Assembly: GCF_000518785.1 (NCBI RefSeq)
Contig: NZ_JAEG01000001.1
Coordinates: 186,001 to 250,000 of the forward strand
Direction: 5' to 3'
DNA length: 64,000 nt
Source: Paenirhizobium selenitireducens ATCC BAA-1503
Lineage (GTDB): Bacteria; Pseudomonadota; Alphaproteobacteria; Rhizobiales; Rhizobiaceae
Both the position numbers and the translations under genes were made by a program. Below are positions 1-7,709 of the stretch, piece after piece (position 1 is the stretch's first letter; each line of letters begins with the position of its first letter). Under the pieces are notes generated by a model. The model made no database searches, was not told the DNA's origin, and saw only the letters and a list, made by a program, of their open reading frames with translations.

Positions 1-201
1 GCCGATCTCGGCCAGATCGAGCACCACGAGCCGCAGCGCGACCCCTATATGGGCGGCGGTGATTCCGACGCCGGGCGCGGCCCGCATCGTGTCATAGAGA
101 TCATCGGCAAGAGCGCGTAGTTCGGTGTCGAAGGCTTCGACGGGCAGGCAGGCGCGCCTGAGGGCGGGGTCGGGAAAACGGATGATCGGACGAACGCTCA
201 C
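1..201 (-). CDS. Peptide deformylase-like protein, N-terminal 67 residues (3' end outside window)
   Basis: The frame opens at a GTG (201 to 199) with GAGG about 7 bases upstream and stays open to the window edge. The translation begins VSVRPIIRFPDPALR and contains GVGITAAHIG, which aligns with motif 1 of peptide deformylases (GxGxAAPQxG). The motif glutamine, which contacts the metal-bound water in true deformylases, is histidine here, and the APQ triplet reads AAH. The metal-binding EGCLS and HExxH motifs would lie beyond the edge, so activity cannot be judged. Many rhizobia keep two or three def paralogues and the divergent ones may act on other substrates. The family call is firm; deformylase activity is an open inference. 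Confidence 0.75.
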   Translation of the reverse strand, partial: MSVRPIIRFPDPALRRACLPVEAFDTELRALADDLYDTMRAAPGVGITAAHIGVALRLVVLDLAEIG

Positions 202-409
202 GGGGACCTCTTCGGCGGCGGACGGGTCAGGCAAAGCGGTGGCGCAATCGAGGCTGGACCCCGCTTCGCCAATAGGTTAGCAGGAAGCTTCGGCAATTGC
301 ATATCGCCCCGTTCGCTGTGCTGGGCAGTTGTTGACAATGCGTTTTCCCAAGCCATTCTCCATGGCGGCAGGAAGCTGGGCAGTGATTTGATTTGGCGAG
401 GGCGCGAGC

Positions 410-1828
410 ATGACCGAGACCGGCGAAGACATCCGCGTTCGCGTCGTCCAGGACGAAGCCCCCGAAGACATCTATGCCGAAAACGGCTCGATCCGCACCG
501 ACTTCCTGACCATGGTCGGGGCGGCAATCGCCGACCGTGACCTGCTCTTCCTGCGCCAGCGCGTCGCGCGCTTGCACGAATCGGAACTCGGCGACCTGAT
601 CGAGGCCATCCAGCCGGACCAGCGCATCGCGCTCGTGCGCCTGCTGGGCGACGACTTCGACATGACGGCGCTGACCGAGGTGGACGAGGCGATCCGCCTT
701 CAGATCGTCCAGCACCTGCCCAACGCCCAGATCGCCGCGGCGATCGGCGAGCTGGATTCCGACGACGCGGTCTACATTCTCGAGGACCTCGACCACGAGG
801 ACCGCGAAGAGATCCTGTCGCAGCTGCCCTTCACCGAGCGGGTGCGGCTGCGGCGCGCGCTTGACTATCCGGAAAGCTCGGCCGGCCGCCGCATGCAGAC
901 CGAGTTCGTCGCGGTGCCGCCGTTCTGGACGGTCGGCCAGACGATCGACTACATGCGCGACGAGGAAGACCTGCCGGAGAGCTTTACCCAGATCTTCGTC
1001 ATCGACCCGACGTTCAAGCTGCTCGGCACGATCGATCTCGACCGCATCCTGCGCACCAAGCGCCAGGAGAAGATCGAATCGATCATGCGCGAGACGAGCC
1101 ACCCGATTCCCGCCGAGATGGACCAGGAAGAAGCGGCCCAGCTGTTCGAGCAGTACGACCTTCTGTCGGCGGCCGTCGTCGACGAGAACGACCGCCTGGT
1201 CGGCGTCCTGACCATCGACGACGTGGTCGACGTGATCCAGGAAGAGGCCGAGGAAGACCTGATGCGCCTCGGCGGCGTCGGCGACGAAGAACTGTCGGAC
1301 AGCGTCATGGAAACCTCGCGCTCGCGCGTTCCCTGGCTTGCCGTCAATCTTTTTACCGCCTTCTGGTCGGCCTCGGTGATTTCGCTGTTCGAGGCGACCA
1401 TCGAGCAGGTCGTGGCGCTCGCCATCCTGATGCCGATCGTCGCCGGCATGGGCGGCAATGCCGGCTCGCAGACCATGACCGTGACCGTGCGCGCCTTGGC
1501 AACGCGCAACCTCGACATCCACAATGCCTGGCGGGTTGCCCGCCGCGAGGCCGGCGTCGGGCTGATCAATGGCGTGCTGTTCGGCTGCCTGGTCGGCCTG
1601 GTGGCAGGCTTGTGGTTCCAGGATGTGTCGATCGGCGGGCTGATTACCACCGCCATGCTGATCAACATGTTCGCCGCCGCCATGGCCGGCATCTTGATCC
1701 CGCTTCTGCTCAACAAGGCAGGCGCCGACCCGGCCGTTTCCTCGGCAGTCTTTGTCACTGCGATCACCGATACGACAGGGTTTTTCAGCTTCCTCGGGCT
1801 CGCCACCTGGTGGTTCATGTCCGGCTGA
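410..1828 (+). CDS. mgtE: Magnesium transporter MgtE
   Basis: 472 residues, normal for MgtE. The first part is the charged helical N domain (roughly residues 40-135), followed by two CBS domains (about 145-270) that sense cytosolic Mg2+, then a C-terminal membrane domain with five hydrophobic segments. The membrane part has the conserved pore region MPIVAGMGGNAGSQ and a later run ending TAITDTTGFFSFLGLA. The ATG is preceded by a purine-rich GCGAGGGCGCGAGC. Known role: Mg2+-gated Mg2+ uptake in the inner membrane. It is apparently monocistronic; a MerR-type gene follows on the same strand after a palindromic control site. Confidence 0.95.
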   Translation: MTETGEDIRVRVVQDEAPEDIYAENGSIRTDFLTMVGAAIADRDLLFLRQRVARLHESELGDLIEAIQPDQRIALVRLLGDDFDMTALTEVDEAIRLQIVQHLPNAQIAAAIGELDSDDAVYILEDLDHEDREEILSQLPFTERVRLRRALDYPESSAGRRMQTEFVAVPPFWTVGQTIDYMRDEEDLPESFTQIFVIDPTFKLLGTIDLDRILRTKRQEKIESIMRETSHPIPAEMDQEEAAQLFEQYDLLSAAVVDENDRLVGVLTIDDVVDVIQEEAEEDLMRLGGVGDEELSDSVMETSRSRVPWLAVNLFTAFWSASVISLFEATIEQVVALAILMPIVAGMGGNAGSQTMTVTVRALATRNLDIHNAWRVARREAGVGLINGVLFGCLVGLVAGLWFQDVSIGGLITTAMLINMFAAAMAGILIPLLLNKAGADPAVSSAVFVTAITDTTGFFSFLGLATWWFMSG

Positions 1829-1839
1829 AACGCGAAAAA

Positions 1840-1870
1840 TTGACTTATACGTAAAAGTCAATATTATACC
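1840..1870 (+). promoter_or_regulatory. Palindromic operator and promoter of the MerR-type gene
   Basis: A perfect inverted repeat, TTGACTT and AAGTCAA separated by 8 bases (1840-1861), lies 35 bp upstream of the regulator's GTG. Its left end reads TTGACT like a -35 box. TATTAT (1862-1867) or TATACC (1865-1870) can serve as a -10 box, the second giving the 19-bp spacer typical of MerR-controlled promoters. The dyad fills that spacer, as expected for autoregulation. The role is inferred from position and symmetry. Confidence 0.6.
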
Positions 1871-1895
1871 GTTTCCCTAATGAATCGGAACGGTT

Positions 1896-2282
1896 GTGAA
1901 GAAGTATTACAGTATAACTGAACTGACGCGCGAATTTGGAGTGTCGACCCGCACGCTTCGCTTCTACGAAGACGAGGGTCTGCTCCATCCGGAGCGTCGT
2001 GGCCGCACGCGCCTCTATCGTGCCGCCGACCGCCATCTGCTGCAGGAAATCCTGCGCGGCCGGCGGATCGGGTTTACCGTAGCCGAAATCCGCGAAATTA
2101 TCCACGTCTACAAGGAGCCGCCGGGCGAGATCGGCCAGCTCAAGCTGATGATGAAGAAGATCGACGAGAAGCGCGACGAGCTTCGCCAGAAGCGCCGCGA
2201 CATCGACGAGACGCTCGCCGAACTCGACAATGCCGAGGAAACCTGCCTGACGCGCATGGTGGAAATCGGCGTCGGAACCTGA
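1896..2282 (+). CDS. MerR family transcriptional regulator
   Basis: 128 residues starting at GTG. The N-terminal winged helix-turn-helix (YSITELTREFGVSTRTLRFYEDEGLL) is a textbook MerR DNA-binding domain, followed by an HxxxY wing segment and a long C-terminal dimerisation coiled coil (about 75-115). No cysteine pattern for metal binding is present apart from one Cys near the end (EETCLTRM). It resembles the short MerR proteins of rhizobia related to LiuR-type regulators of acyl-CoA catabolism, but no acyl-CoA genes adjoin it. The palindrome just upstream suggests autoregulation. The effector is unknown. Confidence 0.9.
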   Translation: MKKYYSITELTREFGVSTRTLRFYEDEGLLHPERRGRTRLYRAADRHLLQEILRGRRIGFTVAEIREIIHVYKEPPGEIGQLKLMMKKIDEKRDELRQKRRDIDETLAELDNAEETCLTRMVEIGVGT

Positions 2283-2297
2283 TCCGACGCCGCGTCG

Positions 2298-2774
2298 TCA
2301 GAGCCAGCGCCGGGTGCGCTGGCAATATTGCTCGAAATCGATCCCGAACCGCGCCAGAAGATGCATCTCCTCCTTGCGGATGGCGATGAAGGTGGTGACG
2401 ATCGCCGCGCCAAGCGCCGCGACGAAGAACCAGGCGCTGCCGGTAAGGAAGCCGATCGCCAGAGTGATCAGCGTATAGCCGAGATAGATCGGGTTGCGGC
2501 TGTAGCGGAACGGGCCGCTGGTCACCAGCCTCAGCGCGCCGCGATGCGGCAGGACGGTCGTGTGGTATTCGACCAGCGTCTTGATCGCCCACAGGTCGAG
2601 AAACAGGGCGACGGCGACGAGCAGGCCGCCGATCGCGTAGAACAGATAGCCGTTGGGCATCACCGAAGGCAGAATTCCGATGAAGCGTTCGGCCAGCAGG
2701 GCGAAGAGAATGGCCAGGCCGTAGAGAACGGGCGGCCAGGGAAAGCTCAGCGGCTTCAATCTATAGGCATTCAT
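2298..2774 (-). CDS. Isoprenylcysteine carboxyl methyltransferase-like membrane protein
   Basis: 158 residues with about four hydrophobic segments and the family signature GPFRYSRNPIYLG around residues 87-99, followed by a C-terminal RxEExxLxxxFGxxYxxYxxxxRR-type end (KEEMHLLARFGIDFEQYCQRTRRWL region). This is the ICMT/PEMT fold of bacterial integral-membrane SAM-dependent methyltransferases. Bacteria have no prenylated CaaX proteins, so the natural substrate, perhaps a lipid or a small isoprenoid acid, is unknown. It starts 12 bp after the stop of the DUF1624 gene on the same strand, so the two are probably co-transcribed. Confidence 0.85.
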   Translation of the reverse strand: MNAYRLKPLSFPWPPVLYGLAILFALLAERFIGILPSVMPNGYLFYAIGGLLVAVALFLDLWAIKTLVEYHTTVLPHRGALRLVTSGPFRYSRNPIYLGYTLITLAIGFLTGSAWFFVAALGAAIVTTFIAIRKEEMHLLARFGIDFEQYCQRTRRWL

Positions 2775-2786
2775 GGTCAGGTCCTG

Positions 2787-3758
2787 TCATTGACTGGTGG
2801 CCGAACATTCACGCGCAAGCTCTACGATCCGCGCATCCTGGTCCGGCAAGATTGCGCCAGACTGGAGGGGTGCGAGAAGCGACTGCTGCTGCAGCCGGTC
2901 GAGCGTGCAGGCACAGAAGCGGTTGCAGATCTCCGCCGGTGAGCCTTCGGCCAGGCAAGCGTTTTCACAACTCGCCAGATAGGACTGGATAGGATCAGGT
3001 TTTTGTGGCGGCGCTATGATCGAGATCACATAGACCACGGCAATCAGCACCGGCTGGTGCAGAAGATAGACGATCAGGCTGTGGCGTCCCGCCAGCCGCA
3101 GCCATGCGGATCCCCCCGGCAGCCGCGCCAGGCCCTGCAGCCAGCCGCGCGACAGCGCCACCCGCGCCACGGCGATGCCGATCAGCAGCGCGCCTATCCA
3201 GGGCAGCAACGGCACATAGTCGTTCGAGCGCGGCAGGTGCTGCGACAGCCCGACAAACAGCAGCGCCGGCGCGTCGAAAATCTCCGAGCGATAGAGGTTG
3301 GGCAGGGCGATCGCGGCTGCGGCCGCAGCCAGCGTGACGAGCGGCGGCAGGCGCACGAAGGCAAGCCCGATCAGGCTTCCGGCGGCAATCGCATGCAGGA
3401 TGCCGAAGAAGATCATGCCCTCCGGCACGGCGATTGCGGTCGCGACGGTGATGGCGAGCGCCGCAGCGACGATGACCGCCAGCCGCTTGGCGAAGGATCT
3501 GGCGCGGAGGGCCGGATAGTGCGCCAGCACCAGGCTGAATCCGGCGAGGAAAAGAAAGCTCGAGGCGATACCCCGGGCATAGATCTTCAGCCAGCCATGG
3601 GTCGCCGTGCCCGGCTCCAGATAGCCGAAGAACTCGAAATCCCAGGTGAAGTGATAGGTCGCCATGGCGATGAGGGCGAGGCCGCGCGCCGCATCGAGCG
3701 CTTCGATCCGCCGGGGTGCCGCTGCCAATGTCTCGCTCTTTTCAAGATCAGCGGTCAC
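2787..3758 (-). CDS. DUF1624 (heparan-alpha-glucosaminide N-acetyltransferase-like) membrane protein
   Basis: 323 residues starting at GTG with AAGGA six bases upstream. The N-terminal motif RIEALDAARGLALIAMATYHFTWDFEFFG and multiple hydrophobic helices place it in the DUF1624/acyltransferase-3-like group, related to lysosomal HGSNAT. The HSLIVYLLHQPVLI segment near residue 225 is the conserved late helix. After the last helix there is an extra soluble tail of about 65 residues with five closely spaced cysteines (CENACLAEG..CNRFCAC), not expected from the core family. Probable role: acyl transfer to an envelope glycan or lipid; the substrate is unknown. Confidence 0.85.
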   Translation of the reverse strand: MTADLEKSETLAAAPRRIEALDAARGLALIAMATYHFTWDFEFFGYLEPGTATHGWLKIYARGIASSFLFLAGFSLVLAHYPALRARSFAKRLAVIVAAALAITVATAIAVPEGMIFFGILHAIAAGSLIGLAFVRLPPLVTLAAAAAAIALPNLYRSEIFDAPALLFVGLSQHLPRSNDYVPLLPWIGALLIGIAVARVALSRGWLQGLARLPGGSAWLRLAGRHSLIVYLLHQPVLIAVVYVISIIAPPQKPDPIQSYLASCENACLAEGSPAEICNRFCACTLDRLQQQSLLAPLQSGAILPDQDARIVELARECSATSQ

Positions 3759-3822
3759 GCGCGTTCCTTCCGTCTTGCCGTCTCGTTCTGCGCCCCTGCC
3801 AGACCGCGCAAACGTGACCGTT

Positions 3823-4521
3823 TCATGGCGAGGACGGCGGCGATTCGATCAGCGCCAGGCGCGCTTCGGAGAAGAACTGCCGGCGCAGGAGGACGATGAA
3901 GACGGTGACCGAGGTCGCCATGAACAGGTAGGGGCTGGCAAACCAGCCGAGATAGCCGATCGACATGAACAGGGCGCGAAGTCCCGCATTGAAGTGGCTG
4001 GCGGCGATGATGTTCATGCGGATCGTCAGTTCGGCGGCGCGCGCCGCGGCCTCCGGATCCCGCCGCGCCTCGTCGGCCATCGGCAGCGCGCCGAACAGGA
4101 TCGTACAGTAGTTGAACAGCCGGTAGGACCAGCCGAATTTGAAGAAGGAATAGCCGAAGATGGCGGTCAGCACGAAGACCTTGAGCTCGAAGGTGGTGCG
4201 CCCGCCCGGCATGACAAAAGGCAGGTCCTTGAGAACGGTGTCGACCTGTTCCGTCTGGCCGAGAAGGGCAAAGCAGCCGCCGATCGCCAGGATCGACGTC
4301 GAGGCGAAGAAGGCCGTGCCGTTCTGCAGGCCCGACAGGATCTGCGTGTCGATCATCTTCAGGTCGCGGCCGAGCGAATTCATGATCCATTGGCGCCGAC
4401 GCTCGGCCATGGCCTGGGTCAGGCTGGTGCGGGCGAATATGCGGCCCTGGCCGGTGATCCAGGCAAAGGCGAACCACAGGAGGCCGAACAGGCAAAGCGC
4501 GAAATAGTCGAGAACAGTCAT
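3823..4521 (-). CDS. DUF599 family membrane protein
   Basis: 232 residues from the ATG at 4521, chosen because GGAG lies six bases upstream and the N-terminus MTVLDYFALCLFGLLWFAFAW begins directly in a membrane segment; an in-frame extension to 4620 lacks both. The protein has four hydrophobic segments and the conserved block RMNIIAASHFNAGLRALF near residue 165, characteristic of DUF599. The function of the family is unknown. It lies 64 bp upstream of the DUF1624 gene on the same strand and may be the first gene of a three-gene envelope operon. Confidence 0.85.
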   Translation of the reverse strand: MTVLDYFALCLFGLLWFAFAWITGQGRIFARTSLTQAMAERRRQWIMNSLGRDLKMIDTQILSGLQNGTAFFASTSILAIGGCFALLGQTEQVDTVLKDLPFVMPGGRTTFELKVFVLTAIFGYSFFKFGWSYRLFNYCTILFGALPMADEARRDPEAAARAAELTIRMNIIAASHFNAGLRALFMSIGYLGWFASPYLFMATSVTVFIVLLRRQFFSEARLALIESPPSSP

Positions 4522-4825
4522 GGCGGCTCCGAAGCAGGGGGCTGCCTTTTTATGCGGACTTGCCCCTTTCTCCACAAGCGAATTAACCAGACTGCAAAAC
4601 CTTGGTCTAAAACGGGGCAATTCGGCAGGCCGCCGGCAGGCGTGAACTCGCGGCTAAGGCATTGAAATTTCGTGTATCCATGCGTGAGGTGCATGGCTGT
4701 CGCGCGTTGAGTGCCTTTCTTTTGCCTTTTTTGCAGTTGCGAAGGGCCGCGGATTTTAATAAATCCTTTCGCACGAAAGCGGTCGGGGGACGGCTTTCTG
4801 CCAACAACGCTTAAACGGAGTCTTC
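4522..4825. other. Intergenic region with short palindrome
   Basis: No convincing gene is seen. It holds the promoter region of the DUF599 gene (minus) and of the small gene at 4826 (plus). A perfect 16-bp palindrome, GGATTT-taat-AAATCC, sits at 4751-4766, about 60 bp before the small gene, in an AT-rich patch; it could be a regulator site for that gene. Confidence 0.4.
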
Positions 4826-4927
4826 ATGGAAGACAGCATCCAGAAATCCTGCTGGAACGTCACTTTTCGGGCATTGGTAGGATTTGCCGGCATTTTGTGC
4901 CTGGCTTATCTTTTTGGCAGTATCTGA
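4826..4927 (+). CDS. Small single-pass membrane protein, 33 aa
   Basis: ATG preceded by CGGAG with six-base spacing. The product MEDSIQKSCWNV followed by a hydrophobic stretch (TFRALVGFAGILCLAYLFGSI) is a plausible tail-anchored peptide with one transmembrane helix. A strong intrinsic terminator begins 26 bp after the stop, so the gene forms a self-contained unit with its own upstream palindrome. No family is recognised. Evidence that it is real rests on the ribosome binding site, the coherent helix and the terminator. Confidence 0.6.
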   Translation: MEDSIQKSCWNVTFRALVGFAGILCLAYLFGSI

Positions 4928-4953
4928 ACCGGTTTTTTCAATTCGGTTTCGGG

Positions 4954-4990
4954 CAGCGCGGGTTTTTCGACCCGCGCTGTTGTCGTTTTG
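4954..4990 (+). terminator. Intrinsic terminator of the 33-aa gene
   Basis: A 9-bp perfect stem CAGCGCGGG / CCCGCGCTG (4954-4962 with 4971-4979) with an 8-base loop is followed by TTGTCGTTTT. It separates the small gene from sdaA. Confidence 0.8.
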
Positions 4991-5100
4991 GGGGGGTGTC
5001 CCATGTCGCGGCGGTGAAAATGGATGTCGGTCCGTCGCCGCATTCGCCATTCATGTTATTCTAGCCTGTGGCAAGTGAGCCCGAGCAAGGCGGAGTCGGC

Positions 5101-6501
5101 ATGTTCCTTTCGGTTTTCGATGTGTTCAAGATCGGGGTAGGCCCCTCGAGTTCCCATACGATGGGGCCGATGACGGCCGCCAATCGTTTCCTCGACCTGA
5201 TAGCCTCCGACAGCTGGCCGCGGCCGCACGGCGCCCAGGTGGCGGCGCTGAAAGCCAGCCTGCACGGCTCGCTCGCCTATACCGGCATCGGCCATGGGAC
5301 GGGCAGGGCGGTGATCATCGGCCTGACCGGCGAGGCGCCGGACAGGATCGACCCCGACAGGATGGACGCCATCGTCGACGAGGTCGATCGCAGCCACAAG
5401 GTCGCGCCGCCCGGCCATCCGGCCTATCATTTCAACCCGAAGGAAGACCTCGTCTTCGACAAGAAGGTGCCGCTTTCGGGCCATGCCAACGGCATGCGGC
5501 TCTCCGCCCTCGACAAGGACGGGCGTGTGCTCTTGACGACGATCTACTATTCGATCGGCGGCGGCTTCGTCGTCACCGACACCGAGCTTCTCGCCATGCA
5601 GAAGGCCAAGAAGGCGGCCTCCAGCCACAAGGTGCCCTATCCCTTTGCCTCGGCCAGGGAAATGCTCGCCATGGCGCGCCGCTCCGGCCTGACGATCGCC
5701 CAGATGAAGCGGGCCAACGAAGAAGCGGTCATGGACCGCGAGGCGCTGAATGCCGGCCTCGACCGCATCTGGGACGCCATGACCGGCTGCATCGACCGAG
5801 GCCTGAAACAGGACGGGCGCCTGCCGGGCGGCTTGAACGTGCGCCGCCGCGCCCGCTCGATTCACGACCAGCTGCAGGAGGAATGGCGCTCCAACCGGCA
5901 GAACCCGCTGCTCGCCAATGACTGGCTCTCGGTCTATGCCATGGCGGTCAACGAGGAGAATGCCGCGGGCGGCCGCGTCGTCACCGCGCCGACCAACGGC
6001 GCGGCCGGCGTCGTGCCGGCGACCATCCGCTATTACCTGCATTTCCATCCCGATGCCGACCAGGACGGCATTCGCGACTATCTACTCACGGCCGCCGCCA
6101 TCGGCGGCATCATCAAGCACAACGCCTCGATCTCCGGCGCCGAAGTCGGCTGTCAGGGCGAGGTGGGCTCGGCCTCCGCCATGGCGGCGGCGGGGCTGGC
6201 AGCCGTAATGGGCGGCAGCCCGGAGCAGATCGAGAATGCCGCCGAAATCGCCCTGGAGCACCATCTCGGCATGACCTGCGACCCGGTCGCCGGCCTAGTC
6301 CAGGTGCCCTGCATCGAGCGCAATGCGCTGGGCGCCGTCAAGGCCGTGACCGCGGCTTCACTGGCGCTGAAGGGTGACGGCGAGCATTTCGTGCCGCTCG
6401 ACGCCTGCATCGAGACCATGCGCCAGACCGGCAACGACATGAGCGAGAAATACAAGGAAACCTCGCTCGGCGGCCTTGCCGTCAACGTTGTGGAATGCTG
6501 A
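5101..6501 (+). CDS. sdaA: L-serine ammonia-lyase, iron-sulfur dependent
   Basis: 466 residues from the ATG that begins [23 protein letters not shown], the conserved start of single-chain bacterial L-serine dehydratases (beta domain then alpha domain). The serine loop VGPSSSHT and the [4Fe-4S] cysteines in [21 protein letters not shown] and VPCIERNA are present. Reaction: L-serine to pyruvate and ammonia in the cytosol. Spacing and the short untranslated region suggest a monocistronic gene or one followed by the DUF1489 gene 63 bp downstream. The link of serine to one-carbon metabolism may matter for the methyl-THF genes elsewhere in the window, but they are not adjacent. Confidence 0.95.
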   Translation: MFLSVFDVFKIGVGPSSSHTMGPMTAANRFLDLIASDSWPRPHGAQVAALKASLHGSLAYTGIGHGTGRAVIIGLTGEAPDRIDPDRMDAIVDEVDRSHKVAPPGHPAYHFNPKEDLVFDKKVPLSGHANGMRLSALDKDGRVLLTTIYYSIGGGFVVTDTELLAMQKAKKAASSHKVPYPFASAREMLAMARRSGLTIAQMKRANEEAVMDREALNAGLDRIWDAMTGCIDRGLKQDGRLPGGLNVRRRARSIHDQLQEEWRSNRQNPLLANDWLSVYAMAVNEENAAGGRVVTAPTNGAAGVVPATIRYYLHFHPDADQDGIRDYLLTAAAIGGIIKHNASISGAEVGCQGEVGSASAMAAAGLAAVMGGSPEQIENAAEIALEHHLGMTCDPVAGLVQVPCIERNALGAVKAVTAASLALKGDGEHFVPLDACIETMRQTGNDMSEKYKETSLGGLAVNVVEC

Positions 6502-6564
6502 GGGCGGCTGTCGGCGAACCGCTTTGCCCTTGACGCCGGCGGTGAGCGGATTATCACCGGTGCC

Positions 6565-7002
6565 ATGACACTGCACATGATCAAGCTCTGCGTCGGCGCC
6601 GACAGCCTCGACGATCTTCGCGAATGGGTGGCCGAGCGCGCGCTGGTCGCAGTTGCGGCGGGCCTCGAGCCGCAGTCGGGCCATGTGACGCGCATGGTGC
6701 CCAAGCGCATGGACGAGCTACTCGATGGCGGATCGCTCTACTGGGTGATCAAGGGCCAGGTCGCCGCCCGCCAGAAACTGCTCGACATCAAGACCTTCAC
6801 CGGCGCCGACGGCATTTCCCGCTGCGAACTGGTGCTCGGCCCCGAAGTGATCGAAACCGCTCCCGCCCCCCGCCGCCCCTTCCAGGGCTGGCGCTACCTC
6901 GAGCCCGACTCCGCCCCCAGAGACCTCAACGCCTCGGGCGCCAATCTCGAGGACATGCCGGAAGATCTGAAGCGCGAACTGGCGGAACTCGGGCTGCTGT
7001 GA
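6565..7002 (+). CDS. DUF1489 family protein
   Basis: 145 residues. The N-terminus MTLHMIKLCVGADSLDDLREW and the later segments TRMVPKR and GGSLYWVIKGQVAARQKLLDI are diagnostic of DUF1489, a soluble family almost confined to alphaproteobacteria. The family function is unknown; the motif resembles a small basic-pocket fold and nothing indicates catalysis. It commonly sits beside housekeeping genes. A second in-frame ATG four codons in is an alternative start. Confidence 0.88.
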   Translation: MTLHMIKLCVGADSLDDLREWVAERALVAVAAGLEPQSGHVTRMVPKRMDELLDGGSLYWVIKGQVAARQKLLDIKTFTGADGISRCELVLGPEVIETAPAPRRPFQGWRYLEPDSAPRDLNASGANLEDMPEDLKRELAELGLL

Positions 7003-7093
7003 GGGGGGGGCGTCCGGTTTCGGCCAGGACGGCGACCGTTCCGCCTTGCCGCAACAACGCCCTTGGGATCAGCGACGCCGGCGCCCTGTATCC

Positions 7094-7486
7094 CTAATCC
7101 TCGAAGCGGCTCGTCCCATCGCGATTGTGCTCGTAGTGCCACTTGAGCGGAAAGGGCGGCAGCCAGGACTCGCGGCGGACGGTCCAGAGTTCGTAGGTCG
7201 GCACCAGCTGGTCCGGCGCATCCAGCGATCCGAGGTTCACCTCGATTTCGTCGCCGCTGCGGCCGAAGACGGGCGAACCGCAGCGCGGGCAGAAGAATCG
7301 CCCGGCATAGTCGCGCGTCTCGCCCTCGACCGTCACCGCATCCTCGGGAAAGATCGCCGAGGCGTGGAACAGCGCGCCGTGATGCTTGCGACAGTCGAGG
7401 CAGTGGCAGAGGCCGACCCGGTAGGGCCGCCCCGTTGCGACTAGGCGGACATTGCCGCACAGGCAGCCACCGCGATAGGTTTCCAT
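7094..7486 (-). CDS. GFA family (CENP-V/glutathione-dependent formaldehyde-activating enzyme-like) protein
   Basis: 130 residues, ATG with AAGGAG seven bases upstream. Zinc-binding cysteines appear as GGCLCGNVRL, GLCHCLDCRKHHGALF and FFCPRCGSPVFG, the canonical GFA arrangement. Despite the name, most members are not shown to act on formaldehyde; the fold binds two zinc ions and some members bind glutathione. The gene is divergent from the acyl-carrier/thioesterase gene. Confidence 0.9.
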   Translation of the reverse strand: METYRGGCLCGNVRLVATGRPYRVGLCHCLDCRKHHGALFHASAIFPEDAVTVEGETRDYAGRFFCPRCGSPVFGRSGDEIEVNLGSLDAPDQLVPTYELWTVRRESWLPPFPLKWHYEHNRDGTSRFED

Positions 7487-7709
7487 GATCAGTCTCCTTG
7501 AAGCTTGGTCGGACTCTAGGATCAACGACGCAGGGCCTGCAATGGTTGCTGAAGGCGCGCCTTCCTTATTCACGCGGGGCGTCGGCCCCAGTAAGCTCCT
7601 GTGGCCGACCATTCCGCTTGGTCGGCGCTTTGCGGGCCGGCAGCATTGGCGGTCTGAGCTTAACCGATATGAAAGAGAGTTCTGCAATGCTGCCGCCGCG
7701 AAAAGGGGT

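Noticed and set aside
227..1861. A 544-codon open frame antisense to mgtE
   Set aside because: Opposite-strand shadow of a clear mgtE gene with skewed amino-acid content.
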